Origin: Parastagonospora avenae f. sp. tritici 18332-5
Taxonomy: Eukaryota > Ascomycota > Dothideomycetes > Pleosporales > Phaeosphaeriaceae
Direction of reading: 5' to 3'
Length of the DNA: 64,000 nt
NCBI GenBank assembly: GCA_022559985.1
Contig: JAFJTR010000017.1
Coordinates: forward strand, 248,001 to 312,000
Shown: piece by piece, positions 45,797-56,959 of the stretch
Numbering within the stretch: position 1 is the stretch's first letter
How the letters are laid out: every line of letters starts with the position of its first letter
Translations under genes and position numbers: made by a program
The notes under the pieces: generated by a model
The model's database searches: none
The model's input: the letters and a program-made list of their open reading frames with translations, nothing else
Told to the model about the DNA's origin: nothing

Positions 45797-47476
45797 ATGC
45801 TCGCTAACGAGATACTTCCTATCCTCGTTAGATATTGGCCATTTGTGACCGTGTCAGTCGTTGCTGCGTTCTTGCTAAGTAACAAGTACTGGAAAGGCTT
45901 GAACAAATATCCAGGTCATTGGGCGGCTGGCTATAGTAACTGGTGGAGATTGTGGGATGTCAATAAGAGGAACCACCATTGGACCACGATCGCATTACAC
46001 CGGAAACATGGAGACATTGTACGATTGGGACCGAACGTCCTGTCGTTTGCGGATCCAAAGGCAATCAAGGCCATCTATGGGTTGAACAAGGGCGTCGAAA
46101 AGGTACGTCACTACAGTGCTGTTGGACAATTTGCAAAAAACAGCAGCTAATGTTCCACAGTCCGACTTCTACCCGGTTCAGGGCGCGGTTTCCAAGGGTA
46201 AAACACTATACTCGCTCTTCTCAACGACTGATGAAGACTTTCATGCAAAATATCGTCGATGCGTAAACAATGCCTTCGCCATGAGCTCGCTCGTGAACTA
46301 CGAACCTCTTGTCAGCTCGACCCTCACATACTGGTTAGACAAGACAGATGACATGTTTGCGAGCACCGGCAAGAGCTGCAACTTCAACCAATGGCTGCAG
46401 TTTTTTGCATTCGACGTCATTGGAGAGTTGACGTGGAGCAAGAGGCTGGGCTTTGTGGAGGGCAACAAAGACGTGGACAACATTATCGGATTCTTGGGCA
46501 AATTTTTCGATTATGTTGCACCAGTAAGAAACTCTCCGCTTTTATGATTTGCGCCATCCGCTAATCTTTGAATCAGGTTGGGCAAATGCCAATACTTGAT
46601 CGTATCCTCTGGAAGAATCCCATCAGTCTTTTTGCCCAGCGCATTGGTCTCGACAAGCGCGTTCACCCAGTCACCCTCTTCGCCCTCAGCCGCTCCAGTG
46701 AGCGCGCTCAGCAAGTTGAGAAAGTCAAGCGCTTTGGACTATCCGACGACGAGAAGGCTAATCCCCGCGGTATTGACCTTTTATCCAAGTTCGCTCAAGC
46801 GAGCCACGACCACGACTTCATGGACGACAACCGCATTCTTTCGACATGTACATCGATGGTCTTTGCTGGTTCAGAAACCACGGCAATCTCCCTGTCTGCC
46901 GTCTTTTACTTCCTCGTCAAGCACCCGCGCGTGTACCACAAGCTGATGGCAGAACTCGACAATGCTGTCGCAGACGGAACAATCGAAGACCGCCCCGACC
47001 GCACACTTTCATGGCCCGAAGCCCAGAAACTGCCTTACCTCGACGCCGTTGTCCAGGAATCTTTCCGACTACATCCTGCACCTGGCCTTATCCTCGAACG
47101 CGTCGTCCCACCGCAAGGCATGCAGATTCTCAACGAGTTCATCCCCGGCGGCACCATCGTCGGCTGCAACGCATGGGTTGTACATCGCCGCCCAGAAGTT
47201 TTTGGCTTCGACGTTGATGTGTTCCGCCCTGAGCGCTGGCTTGATGCTAGCCCGGAGAAGTTGAAGGAGATGAAGGGCACGATGTTGCAGTTTGGTGCGG
47301 GCGCCAGGACATGCATCGGCAAGAACATCAGTTTGTTGGAAATTTACAAGCTGGTGCCGAGTTTCTTGAGGAGGTTTGAGGTGCAGCTTGAGAACCCGAG
47401 TAAAGAGTGGAAGACGCATAATGCGTGGTTTGTGGGGCAGAAGGAGTTTAACACGAGGTTTCGACCGAGGGCGTAG
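45797..47476 (+). CDS. cytochrome P450 monooxygenase (pisatin-demethylase-like)
   Basis: Exons 45797-46102, 46161-46523 and 46577-47476 give 522 residues. An N-terminal membrane helix (VTVSVVAAFLLS) is followed by typical class II fungal P450 sequence: I-helix AGSETT (residues 320-325), K-helix ESFR (384-387), PERW, and haem-binding FGAGARTCIGKN (462-473, Cys 469). The early part (KHGDIVRLGPNVLSFADPKA, SDFYPVQGA) resembles the pisatin-demethylase-like group. It is an ER-bound haem monooxygenase; substrate is unknown. All introns are 53-58 bp and phase 0, and no key residue is missing. It is convergent with the NO VEIN-like relic, 105 bp from its end. I see no polyketide or peptide synthase nearby, so a secondary-metabolite cluster is not supported in this window. 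Confidence 0.92.
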
Positions 47477-47581
47477 AGCCGTCTGGTCAAGTTTATAAGT
47501 ATGTCACATACCCATGTCCCTATTTTAGCGTAACGATTCCATAGTATATACACTGAGACTCAAATAATTTGTACAGTTCTC

Positions 47582-50500
47582 CTACTTCGTCGTGACAAAC
47601 CACTGATCTGCTTCGAACTCAAGGTTCGTTCCGGGTTGTCCCAACGGATCTACGAAGATCTTCATGTCGACATCCGCAGTCATCAAGTCAAAGACGCGCA
47701 TCATAACATATACCTGTGAGGGTCGCGCGAATTGGCCCAATTTCATCATCTCCATCTGCAGCTCAGAGTTAGCGCCTGTTCGCTGGCAATATAGCTGGCC
47801 TGGAGAAGGCACTCTTACCCGTTTATACTGCCCGCCACTCATGTAAAATCGAGTGCCACAAGGCCCCGTCGTGCTCTTGACTTCGAGGTAGTACTCAATA
47901 GGGTACTCGTCAAAATCATGGTCTTCGCGGATCTGGGGTGGGAAATCACCCTCGGAATGATCCCGCAGGTATCGAGTAAGCTCGTCCGATTCAATTTTTC
48001 ATGTTTTCGAAGCGCATAGACTGGGATAATTCGCCGCGAATGGTGCTGCGCCAGTTCGCTTCAGTGAAGTTGGGTAGGTTGAGGGTAGTGAGTAGCTCGA
48101 ATACCTAGGTGTGTATTAGTACATAGGTTTTTCAAAGACGCAGAGACGCTTGGAAGATGAAAAAAAGACATACATCTGCTTCACCAGCCACGCCGATGCG
48201 ACGATCATGGGTGAAGCTATTTCCGCTACGGACGCCACAGGTAGCTGAGTGATCGAACCCGCAAGTTTGTCCACGCGGTACCGGTATTGGTTGATAAACT
48301 TCATCTGCTTCGGCATTGCGATACCTATGACCTGCTTGACGAGCGCTTCCAACGACCTGCTCAATCAGTTCAGGATATTGCTCCGGTGGTGCTGTCTCAA
48401 CAAAGACTTCTGGATCTTCCCTGGACACCGAGCGACGGTAACGTATTGGTGTTTCTTCTGGCGTGATGGGACCAACACTTATGTTCACCAGAGTTGCTGT
48501 CTCGCTTTCTGCAATTTTTGAGGCTGGGGTGCTCAGTCTTTGTTCAACAGTGACGTCGGAAATGACAATCACTGGCCTTTCGATCCATTCCACGGATGAA
48601 ATGTCTTGCTCGATCAGAATGTTTTCGAGATCCAGAAGGCTACATGACATGATACTAGATATGTCAAAAGTGGCACTGAGCGGTACTTCCAGTATGGTCG
48701 CGAGTTGTTTCGGTAGCTGTGACCTGTAGCAGCTTCGGCGCTGCTGTTTATCCGCTGGGACGTATATTTTGATTTACCCATCCGAGAGGTTGTGATGTAT
48801 AGCTAGCCTATCACTCTCAACGCTGATTGATCTGCTCGGCAGACCGAGCACTAGGTTAGTCGTTATGCCATCAGTGGTGTATACGACCGCTTGCGATATC
48901 TGCTCGAAAAGCGCAGGGTCGTTATGCAAGGCTTTACTGCTCTTGTACTTCGCAGCACAGATGTACCATGTTAACACATGTCATAGAACTAAAAGTATGG
49001 TGTCTGAAATGCTCCTACGCATGGTTGAGACTCTGCACTTACCAATACAATGCACAAGCTCTAACATTTAGCTGCTGAGATAGCTGTTCGTCCTCAACCA
49101 GTGTTTCACCAACCACTGAAACCTCTCTAACTATCGAGGAGAGGTAGCGTTGAGTCAGACCCATGTGATCAAACACGACATGTAAGATTTGTACTTCATG
49201 CACATCGAAATCTAGCAACACGTCTTGATCAGCTAGCGCATCGCAGTATCGTTGGTGATCCGCGATAGCAAAGTCATCCGCTTTGCAAACAAGCACTGAG
49301 GCGCCTCCACTTATCTTCTTTGGTAGAAACATCGTCTCCTTGAGGTTCGTCAAAGCCTTTGACACACTGTCACCGATGGATGTTCGTGCTAACATCATGC
49401 CTATCTCAATGAGGCGAGTGCGGATGTCATGAACGCGCGGTGAAGGCGTTTCCGCCATACGCTTAACCTCGTTGATGAGTAGGCTGTGGCTCGCTCTTTT
49501 GACATTGAGCCGACTGACGAAAAAGTCCTCGAGACTGTTGTATAGCGCCGAAAGGTCTTGGAAGTCAGAAAGGGCAAAGGGGCTATGCCACACGCACGTC
49601 TCTAGTGTATGCCATGTGCCATCCTCGCCCAATATCATCTTACCTTCCTTGAATCTGGCTCTAGCCATGAGTCAGCGAATATTCAGGTAGAACACATAAT
49701 GTGTGTACTAGAGAATAGTCCCAGGTAGCTACTAATAACTTACTTGATGGTACGCCAATCGTCGTCGTTGCTCGCCTTGGAGGCCAAGAAAGCATAGATA
49801 TCATGCATGATTGGTATACTCGTGTGGTTAGGATGACACCTGCGGCGATAGGTGATTTCGTCCAGTATGTCTTCCAATATCAGATCTGGTATCTCAAGAA
49901 TTTTCGCGAAGAAACCATCCAGCAAGTCATCTCTTTCACATGACCTCGACAACACACATTTGGAAGTGATGAAGTCAGGCCATCTAATATGCACTCATTA
50001 CTGCACACTCATTCAGTCTTATGAATGTCCCAGATCAAGTAATTGTCGACGAAAAACGAACTGTAGAGAGTTAGCACAAGACCCATGTAATACAGGCTTA
50101 TTATGATCATAATACCGAGTAGAAGTATAGTCCGCTAGCGTTGCCAAACATGCAATGCCTCGGTAGATCTCCACTACCTCTTCCAATTCCGGCTCGTGTT
50201 CTTCATTCTTTGAGATGATGGCCTGTTTGTAGAACTCCATATCCGGCTTTAAACACACGCCAAAGTCTTCGAGGAACTTCCATGACCTGTAACTCGTCCC
50301 GTCCAATGTACCTTCTGGCACAGCAAAGAGCGGTACATTATCATAATCAACCCCTAACTGATCAAGTTCTGCGAGAATGTCGATCGTTGGGAGATAAGAG
50401 TCGGGCAAAAGCTCGGTATCGCCCGATCTACAGGCTACGGAGCAGCAACCAAGCTCTGCTGCAACCAGTTGAGCGCTTTTTTGATAGACATCCCAGTGTG

Positions 50501-52910
50501 CCCTCAGCGTGCCCAAAAATTTGGCTGCATTGAGCTCAAGCACACATTGGAGTCCGGGTGACAAGCTGTAATTTCCATCCCGTCCAGCACCCAGTAAAGC
50601 TGGAAAATACATGGCGCCAGTCGCGCGAACGAGCCATGCCTTCCAGTAAAGGTTGTTTACACGGACTCCAGACAATTCTGCGCTGAAGATGTCTTGTGAT
50701 AATATGTAGTAACCCCAAGTCGGCGGGACCAAACGGTGCATGTCGAATTCGCCATTCGAAGGAAGGTAAAGCTCGAGATCGATGGCTTGGCGTGTGGCGC
50801 CGAAGAATCCAGGAACCCTCATCCAGGGCAAAATGTCATCTGGGTCGTAATGCTGACAATACATGTATCGAAGCTCTTCTTTGATTCCATGAGCCGCTGG
50901 CGATCCTTGGTGTCTTTCCTTGATTTTCGCAAAGACGACTTCCTTGCAGCAGTCTTCGACACCCAAGGCTTTGTAGAAGGCTACACGGCTACCATTGTAG
51001 GACGCTGCTTTATCAAGCAGCCTTAGATCTAGGCTGGCGGGTATTGGTGTGGTTCCAGTATACGCGAAGTACACTTTGTTAGAACCCCCAATGCTAGCAC
51101 CTGGCGCGCCTATCCACTGCTTCCCTCCAGCTAAAGGGATGGTTCCGATTTTCTGATCCTCTGCTTGGCTTCGTTCACATAGGTGCTCTCAGGCTCCTTT
51201 AAAGCCATTTTGAAGAGATCGGCAAACGATTCGTGCCATGTGTCTGTCGGGTCCGTTGTTTTGAGCCTTGACTTTGGATTAACTAGATCTGCCTGGAGTA
51301 GGCTGATGAGTTCCTTCCAACCAATGGCTCCTAATCCTAGCTCCTTGAGGCGCTCAATATTTTCCACGGTATATTCTGCGGTCAGGTACATCTCATTCGG
51401 CAAATCCGGCAGAATCGGGTGTCCGAGATGTAGCGTCTTTGAGGGCATTATTCGCAACTGGGAAGCCAATTTGAAGTGTCTTCGCTTCCTAGTCTGAACG
51501 ACGGGTTCCATCGTAAGGAGACTAAGCACGGTTTTATGCAGCCGCTTCCACACATGCTCCATGCTTTTAGCAGGCAGATAATCAAGCCAAGAGTATTTCA
51601 ATGCATGGTCAGATGTAGTGAAGGTATTTGTGACAACAGAAACAAATGCATGGGCGATTTCGTCGCTGATTGCATCGTTGCACGCGCAATCGACCATGCC
51701 CTCTCTGCTTGGAGAGGTGATGAAGTCCGAATTGATCAAAAACTGTAGCAATTTGATTAACCACTGATCGTGGGCAACTGCAATGGCTTACCCGGAGTTC
51801 TACTAATTCTCGCACGGGTAAGAATGCAAATACGTGCTGACCAGAACTTGACGTCTTAGGTTGCCCCGTAAGCGAATGAATCGGAAATGCCAGCTCGACC
51901 ACTGCCTCTCTGCGATGCTTCCGACGTCGATGATTCGGTATATTGTTCCTAATGGTTCGGAACAAGAGAAAAAGGCAATGTTCAGTCGTGGTGATACCGT
52001 CTCGTGCTCGTGTGCATGTGATGATGCGTCGCCATGGTTTTAGTTTGTCTTCTGACTTCAGAATTCTTGAAACCTTGCCGCCAACTCCTGTCACGTTGAT
52101 ATATATCATCTTAAGCCTCCGCAGGAAGAAAATGACTGTATCGGGTATGTCCTGTATGGCCTCGAGAAGTCGTGCGTAGTCTTTCTTGGCTTCCTTTGAG
52201 TATCGCAATGTTATTCTTGTTACTACGCCTCGCAGCAGGTTTTCCGGCGACGTATCCAAAGGTGTCACCATACCGAGACCGTCGTCTCCTTGTCGATGCT
52301 TGAAACAGAACGACTACAGCCCGGACTGTATCTTCACCTCATCCGCTATCGAAAATACCAACTTGAAGCCGAAGCCTTTTTCGCCAATATGATCATCATC
52401 TTCCGTAGCTTTCTTTGAGCTTCTACCCGTCGCGCATATAGCCTCGATATTCTTTCGTTTGAAGCCGTCCTCGTTGATCTCCACGATCAGGGTATTCGGC
52501 CCCACTTCGAACCGCAGGAAAGGCGACACATTGATGCTTTGGACGACACTAAAAGCAGAGTCGTCTGCATTCTGTATCAGCTCGTATAGAAAGCGATAAT
52601 TCGACAAGTATAGCTGCTCTGAAATACTAGGACAGATTAGCCGATAGTAATAGGCATGTGGAGATCCTGACTTGGTAGTGTATGCAGCCTCAGTCTCTCA
52701 CTTTAACTTCACGATATTGAAGATAACGTCTTGAGTATGCCTGCTATTCCCGCGAAGTTCCTGCAAGACTTCATCGTCTAAGTGGCCTTTATCAGCTCTT
52801 ATGTTCTCAACAACAGACTGCGCTTCGATAGCAGTCGTTGGCTCGCGATCTCCAAGCTGTTTGAAAGTGTCACCGTGCTTGTTGAGACTGTCTGGAAGTT
52901 CACTGTCCAT
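47582..52910 (-). pseudogene. decayed NO VEIN-like HATPase/DUF3883 protein
   Basis: Coding blocks, 5' to 3': 52702-52910, 51792-52626, 51131-51742, ~51150 to about 50115, 49744 to ~49985, 49039-49660, 48174-~48960, ~48000-48104, 47819-~48000 and 47582-47755. The N-terminal GHKL ATPase has NYRFLYELIQNADDSAF, EINEDGFKRKNIEAIC and IGEKGFGFKLVFSIADEV. The C-terminal DUF3883 has EVKSTTGPCGTRFYMSGGQY and LGQFARPSQVYVMMRVFDL. Such large fungal proteins (relatives of plant NO VEIN and sacsin-like ATPases) have no settled function. Lesions: TAG at 52314-52316 where the family has an aromatic residue; frame change near 51150; frame uncertain near 49985-50025; no acceptor found near 48960; TAA at 48774-48776; frame change near 48000. 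Other introns (for example 52627-52701, 51743-51791, 49661-49743, 48105-48173, 47756-47818) are orthodox. Confidence 0.8.
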
Positions 52911-53851
52911 GGTCCGAGTATTGATGCGGTGGCGTTTAAGGATTGCTCTGTTGTATAGTGTACTGATGCAGCAGGGGAAACAGCGACGTAGTTTTGCTTG
53001 ACGGCATGTCAAGTTCCGGGACAACCGAAGCGTCTATGTACGCGCCCATGCAGCTGCGCCGCACCCGTGCAGAAGCACGAAACATTTCAAGCCACGCCTT
53101 GTATGCCCACTAAATATGCAGACACGACTCCAGCTTGCTCCATTCTTTGCTTGAAGATCGAAGCGGCACGACACAATGGTCGGGAGGTTTCAAGGCTAAC
53201 TTTTAGTATTATTGACCGTTCACCTGGTTTCTCTCTAGGTCGCTACTTGACGCCTTCCTGATTTCAAGTTAGCTATTTCTATTAGTAGATGATGTCCCGT
53301 TACAACCAGAAAGGTCACTACTACGAATTGTTGTTGGACCCTGATTTCTGGTGGGGATGCGTTTCAAACGTAGTTCTTGCGTCGTCTCTACAAATCCTGT
53401 GTTTGATGTGGGGGCGGACTCTCCCGCTTTAGGGCGGTAGCTATGGTGGCCTTTTAGTGCCGAACGGCGACAGCAGCTCCTGTGCGATGTTTCGGACTGC
53501 CTATCACTGCAATGAGTCTTTTATGGCTGTTCGGCATAGATCAACCATCATTTAATGGAATAGTGTTGTACAATTTGAAAAGCAATAAATTGTGTTGTTA
53601 ATATCTGATATACCAAGTCTCGGCTGCATGCTCATATTAGTGACTTCAATGAATAGTATTGAACTAAAAGAAACAGTGAAAAAAGGACCGCGGGAAATTA
53701 CGTGCTCGACAGCAATCGCTAGTCACTCCTCCCCATCGCGCCGCCTCCTCCATCTCGCAGGCCTCCATGCACATAGTTTGTTACAATATGCTTCATCTCG
53801 ATGCGATGTTCACACCGCAGTGAACAATCACGTTCACATAACTCCAAAAAC
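52911..53851. other. intergenic region between two relics
   Basis: This is between the start of the NO VEIN-like relic and the end of the kinase-like locus. It is AT-richer at 53500-53700. No gene or repeat is recognised. Confidence 0.4.
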
Positions 53852-54799
53852 CTATCCACCTCCTCCGAACCCACCAGAACTCGCCGTAAAAGACTCCTCT
53901 CGACAACCAATACATGTGCTACGATGATATTTCGGCTTTTCGGCACTTTGACAAGTAGCAAATCCAGACTCAGTGTAGGACATGAGCGTGTCTGCTACCA
54001 TGTCGGCTGTAGGAGGATCCAAACTTTTGTCGTGCATCATTGCTAGTATGTTCGGATGCAAAAAGTGGTACGTAGGATTGCCGAGTTCGCGAAGGACGTG
54101 ATCAATGTCATGGGAAGTGATACCATGATTTTCGCGTTCCAGGGAATATCGCCCGATGAGTGCGGCCAAGATGTCGAAGTAGATGTAGCAAAGTAAATGG
54201 AATTTACATGTGCGTTTGTGTCGACAGAGACTACCCTTCCGGTACTCGGTCCAATCGTACTTGCAGTCAGGGCATGGCGTTCTCACTCCGGCTTCATGCT
54301 CTAGTTCAAGCCGTTCAGTATTGACATCAACAGCGTGGAAGATATCGCCTTCATGCATCAAGATGTCCTGAAGCGTTATATCTGGGTTCGCTATATGATT
54401 CTCGTGCATGTAGGCAAGTCCAGAAGCGAGACAGCCCAAGGATATTTGAAGTGCAGATATTGAGGTCTGCTCTCTGTCGTAGTTAGCAAGGAAATGTTCA
54501 AAGGTGGCGTCATTTCCGGAAGGCTGGAGTGGTGTACCGAGTTCGCGCGTTTTTTTATCTGAGTTGACAACGTTGATGATATGCTGGAGTCCATTCGTCC
54601 ATGATGCCTCCCTTTGGGCGCGAACAATCTGTTCGCGGAAGAGTAGTAGATGAAATGTTTTGCGAGAGTACATGTGGGCGGTGACAGTGCCTTTGACGGT
54701 ATTGATGATTCCTTTGAGGCTGTGCCGTAGGTTGCGGTTAAGTTGGCAGGGGATCTGTATTTGTTCGTTGACAGTTGCAGTGAGCTTTTCATAGATCAC
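53852..54799 (-). pseudogene. degenerate kinase-like open frame, 315 codons
   Basis: An open frame starting only from GTG (no ATG for ~40 codons). The part GCLASGLAYMHENHI matches the helix before the catalytic loop of the fungal kinase type seen just upstream. The loop itself reads ANPDITLQDILMHEGD instead of HKDIKxxN, and the DFG is replaced by VDV, so it cannot be a normal kinase. A CPDC-x12-C-x5-C-x2-H cluster follows, possibly metal-binding. The end is FTASSGGFGGGG. It may be the C-terminal continuation of the neighbouring kinase relic, a second copy, or a pseudokinase gene with undetected introns. Confidence 0.45.
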
Positions 54800-55585
54800 T
54801 GTTTGCGTACTTCTCAGTCATCTCGGTTGGACCATCTGTGATACTGTTTTCAAAGAAGCTTGAGTCCAATGATAAGCCGAAATCTGTATATAAGACTCGG
54901 CCTTTGTCAATCGGTATGTTCTTCAGCTTGATGTCTTTGTGCCGTATCTTCATCCGGCGCATGAACGACAAACCATCTGCCAAACAGCCAAAGGCTTGTT
55001 CCAGGATCTTCACCATCGACCTGATCCGCACTCCATACTGCACCGGTCGTTCGCGGCACGCCACCAGCTCCCCCAAGAACTTATCCAAATCGCCTCCATC
55101 AGCTACAGGGCTCAATATCAGTCCCAGCCAATCCTTCAAGTGTATGTAGCGAACAGCCGAATTATATGGCGGTGTTGCCGAAGCGCTCGGATGACCTTCA
55201 CTTCGTTCATGAAGGCCTCCGTTAACCTGCTTCGGTTCTTCCTGCTGAGAAGGAAGAGTTTGTGCGCAAAGATGCGGCTGGTCGCGAGATCTTTGACCTC
55301 TCCGACTATGCAGCATCTGCCAACGCCCAGGTTTCGTTGCAAAATGTAAGGAAGGTGCGCTTCGTCGACGTCGACGAGGTCGCAACCCTCCTCGACTGAC
55401 AGCATCTTCGGGCTTACATGTTGCCGTCCGCAGCCTGCTCGCGATGTCGACGACCTGTGTGGAAGTGACGAGGAATGATATGGACCGTAGCGCGGGTGGA
55501 GGCCGATGAAGCAGTCGGAACGGGCCGTGGCCGAGGTGGAGACAGGACGTGCACTATAATCGTTAGCGCGAAGCCAAATACACAA
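54789..55585 (-). pseudogene. protein kinase relic with frameshift
   Basis: N-lobe: LQRNLGVGRCCIVGEV (P-loop-like) and IFAHKLF with the candidate Lys, then NEVKVIRALRQHRHIIRLFA, end in a stop at 55136-55138. The continuing kinase reads in another frame from about 55142: KDWLGLILSPVADGGDLDKF, GCLADGLSFMRRMKIRHKDI with catalytic-loop HKDIKLKNI, then YTDFGLSLD. One base appears to be missing around 55137-55142. The domain stops at TEMTEKYANSDL (stop near 54789), so the C-lobe after the activation segment is absent in frame. No intron is evident at the shift. Ser/Thr kinase ancestry is clear from the HRD-like and DFG motifs; activity is not expected. Confidence 0.6.
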
Positions 55586-56475
55586 ATGGTGAAGGTATGT
55601 AGCCTTGGTACCTCTCTAATCGCAATATCCTAGAAGTGAGGGGGTCGAGGTTTTGTTAAAGTGCAAGGCTACGGAGGGGTGACTTTCTCAGCTCGTCCTC
55701 CACATGCATGCTCAGCTGCAGGCTCGCTAAGATGCACTTCGCCACAACTACAAACCCAACCAAGATGTGATGTGATTGATGAAGAGCTTGTAGGAATTCG
55801 CGTTGTTATTCAATCTCATTCCCATCCACACCCCGTCGTACCGCAGGTCAACCAACAATCACGAAGGGAAGCAAACAAGGGCATTCAGCAGCCTGGAACT
55901 CTATCATACACAGTATCGCAACGCTTCAATTTCAACGGCAAGAGCTCGTATACAGCTTGAGTTCATAGGTAGGATGAGCTGCTACTTGTCGCACTCTAGT
56001 CGCTTTCCGCTCCAGTTGTCAAAATATGGGTTTCACGAGGAGACTCATCACATAGACCGATGAGCGTGAGTCGCACGCCAGCCTCCTTCAAAACCCCATC
56101 AGGTCATCTTCATCGCCCGACCTCTACACCCTCGGCGTTCCATCTTAATCAGTCGCCCGCCGCCCCGCGCATATACAAAGCTTTCCCGCCCTACCTACTT
56201 TACACCCCACCTTTCCATATCAACTCAACCACCAAGCTCAACCACCAAGCTCAACCACCAAGCTCAACCACCAAGCTCAACCACCAAGCTCAACCACCAA
56301 GCTCAACCACCAAGCTCAACCACCAAGCTCAATCAACCCACCTAACCACCAAGCTTAACTAATAAGCTCACAATCCGACTCTATCACCGACCGCACGTCA
56401 CCAGTCGTCACCAGTCGTCACCACCAACCCTCACAACCCAACCCCACCAAACCCCAAACCACCCCCACCACCATC
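55586..56475. other. upstream region of the secreted Cys-rich gene, with minisatellite
   Basis: Left part borders the kinase relic. Right part is the promoter/leader of the small secreted protein, containing the 13 bp tandem array at 56228-56331 and a 10 bp duplication near 56401-56420 (CCAGTCGTCA twice). The final stretch is C/A-rich. No gene is seen. Confidence 0.5.
56228..56331 (+). repeat. 13 bp minisatellite, 8 copies
   Basis: Eight perfect head-to-tail copies of ACCACCAAGCTCA (104 bp) followed by degenerate units to about 56370. It ends ~145 bp before the start codon of the secreted Cys-rich gene, so it is in its promoter or 5' leader. Confidence 0.95.
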
Positions 56476-56718
56476 ATGAACCCCACCCTCACTCTCACCC
56501 TCACCATCTGCCTCCTCGCCTTCACAGCCCTCGCCAAGCTCCCCCCAGAGCCCTCCTACTGCCGCTCCTGCCCGTACGGCGGCGCGCGCCAGTGCGGAGA
56601 TTTCTTCGTCGAGGAGTGCAAGGTCTACGGCGTCGCGCTGTGCTGGCAGATGGTTGAGGATTGTAAGTGGGTGGGCAGGTGTGTGGAGAAGAAAGGTGGG
56701 GCGGGGTGTGTTAGGTAG
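56476..56718 (+). CDS. small secreted cysteine-rich protein, 80 aa
   Basis: Single exon from ATG 56476. A clear signal peptide (MNPTLTLTLTICLLAFTALA) precedes a mature part of about 60 residues with eight Cys, enough for four disulfides: the first pair is YCRSCPYGGARQCGDFF, and the last lies in GRCVEKKGGAGCVR. No known domain is recognised. Size, secretion signal and Cys content match candidate apoplastic effectors or antimicrobial-type proteins of fungi, but the role is only inferred. It sits beside damaged genes and a minisatellite, a typical setting for fast-evolving secreted genes. The frame closes at 56718 with no intron needed. Confidence 0.75.
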   Translation: MNPTLTLTLTICLLAFTALAKLPPEPSYCRSCPYGGARQCGDFFVEECKVYGVALCWQMVEDCKWVGRCVEKKGGAGCVR

Positions 56719-56959
56719 ATGGAGAGAGTGGTGAAGGAGGGGGAAGTGGAGAAAAGGTAGAGCAGACGGCAGGATTAGGGCATACCCCAAACAAGACACT
56801 TGAATTTTCCAATCTTGACCCTATCGTATGAGGAATGCTGCACGCTTCCCGTCGTATTCGATAATATGTAGTATTACAACAATCTATGCTATGCTACAAA
56901 CCAATACGCTCTAAGAATCCAACCCAAACTCCTCCCATGCATCCATAATCTTACACCGT

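Noticed and set aside
45797..47476. Secondary-metabolite cluster around the P450
   Set aside because: No polyketide, peptide or terpene synthase, transporter or cluster regulator lies nearby in the window.
56228..56331. CRISPR-like array
   Set aside because: Units are directly adjacent with no spacers, and this is a eukaryotic genome; it is a minisatellite.
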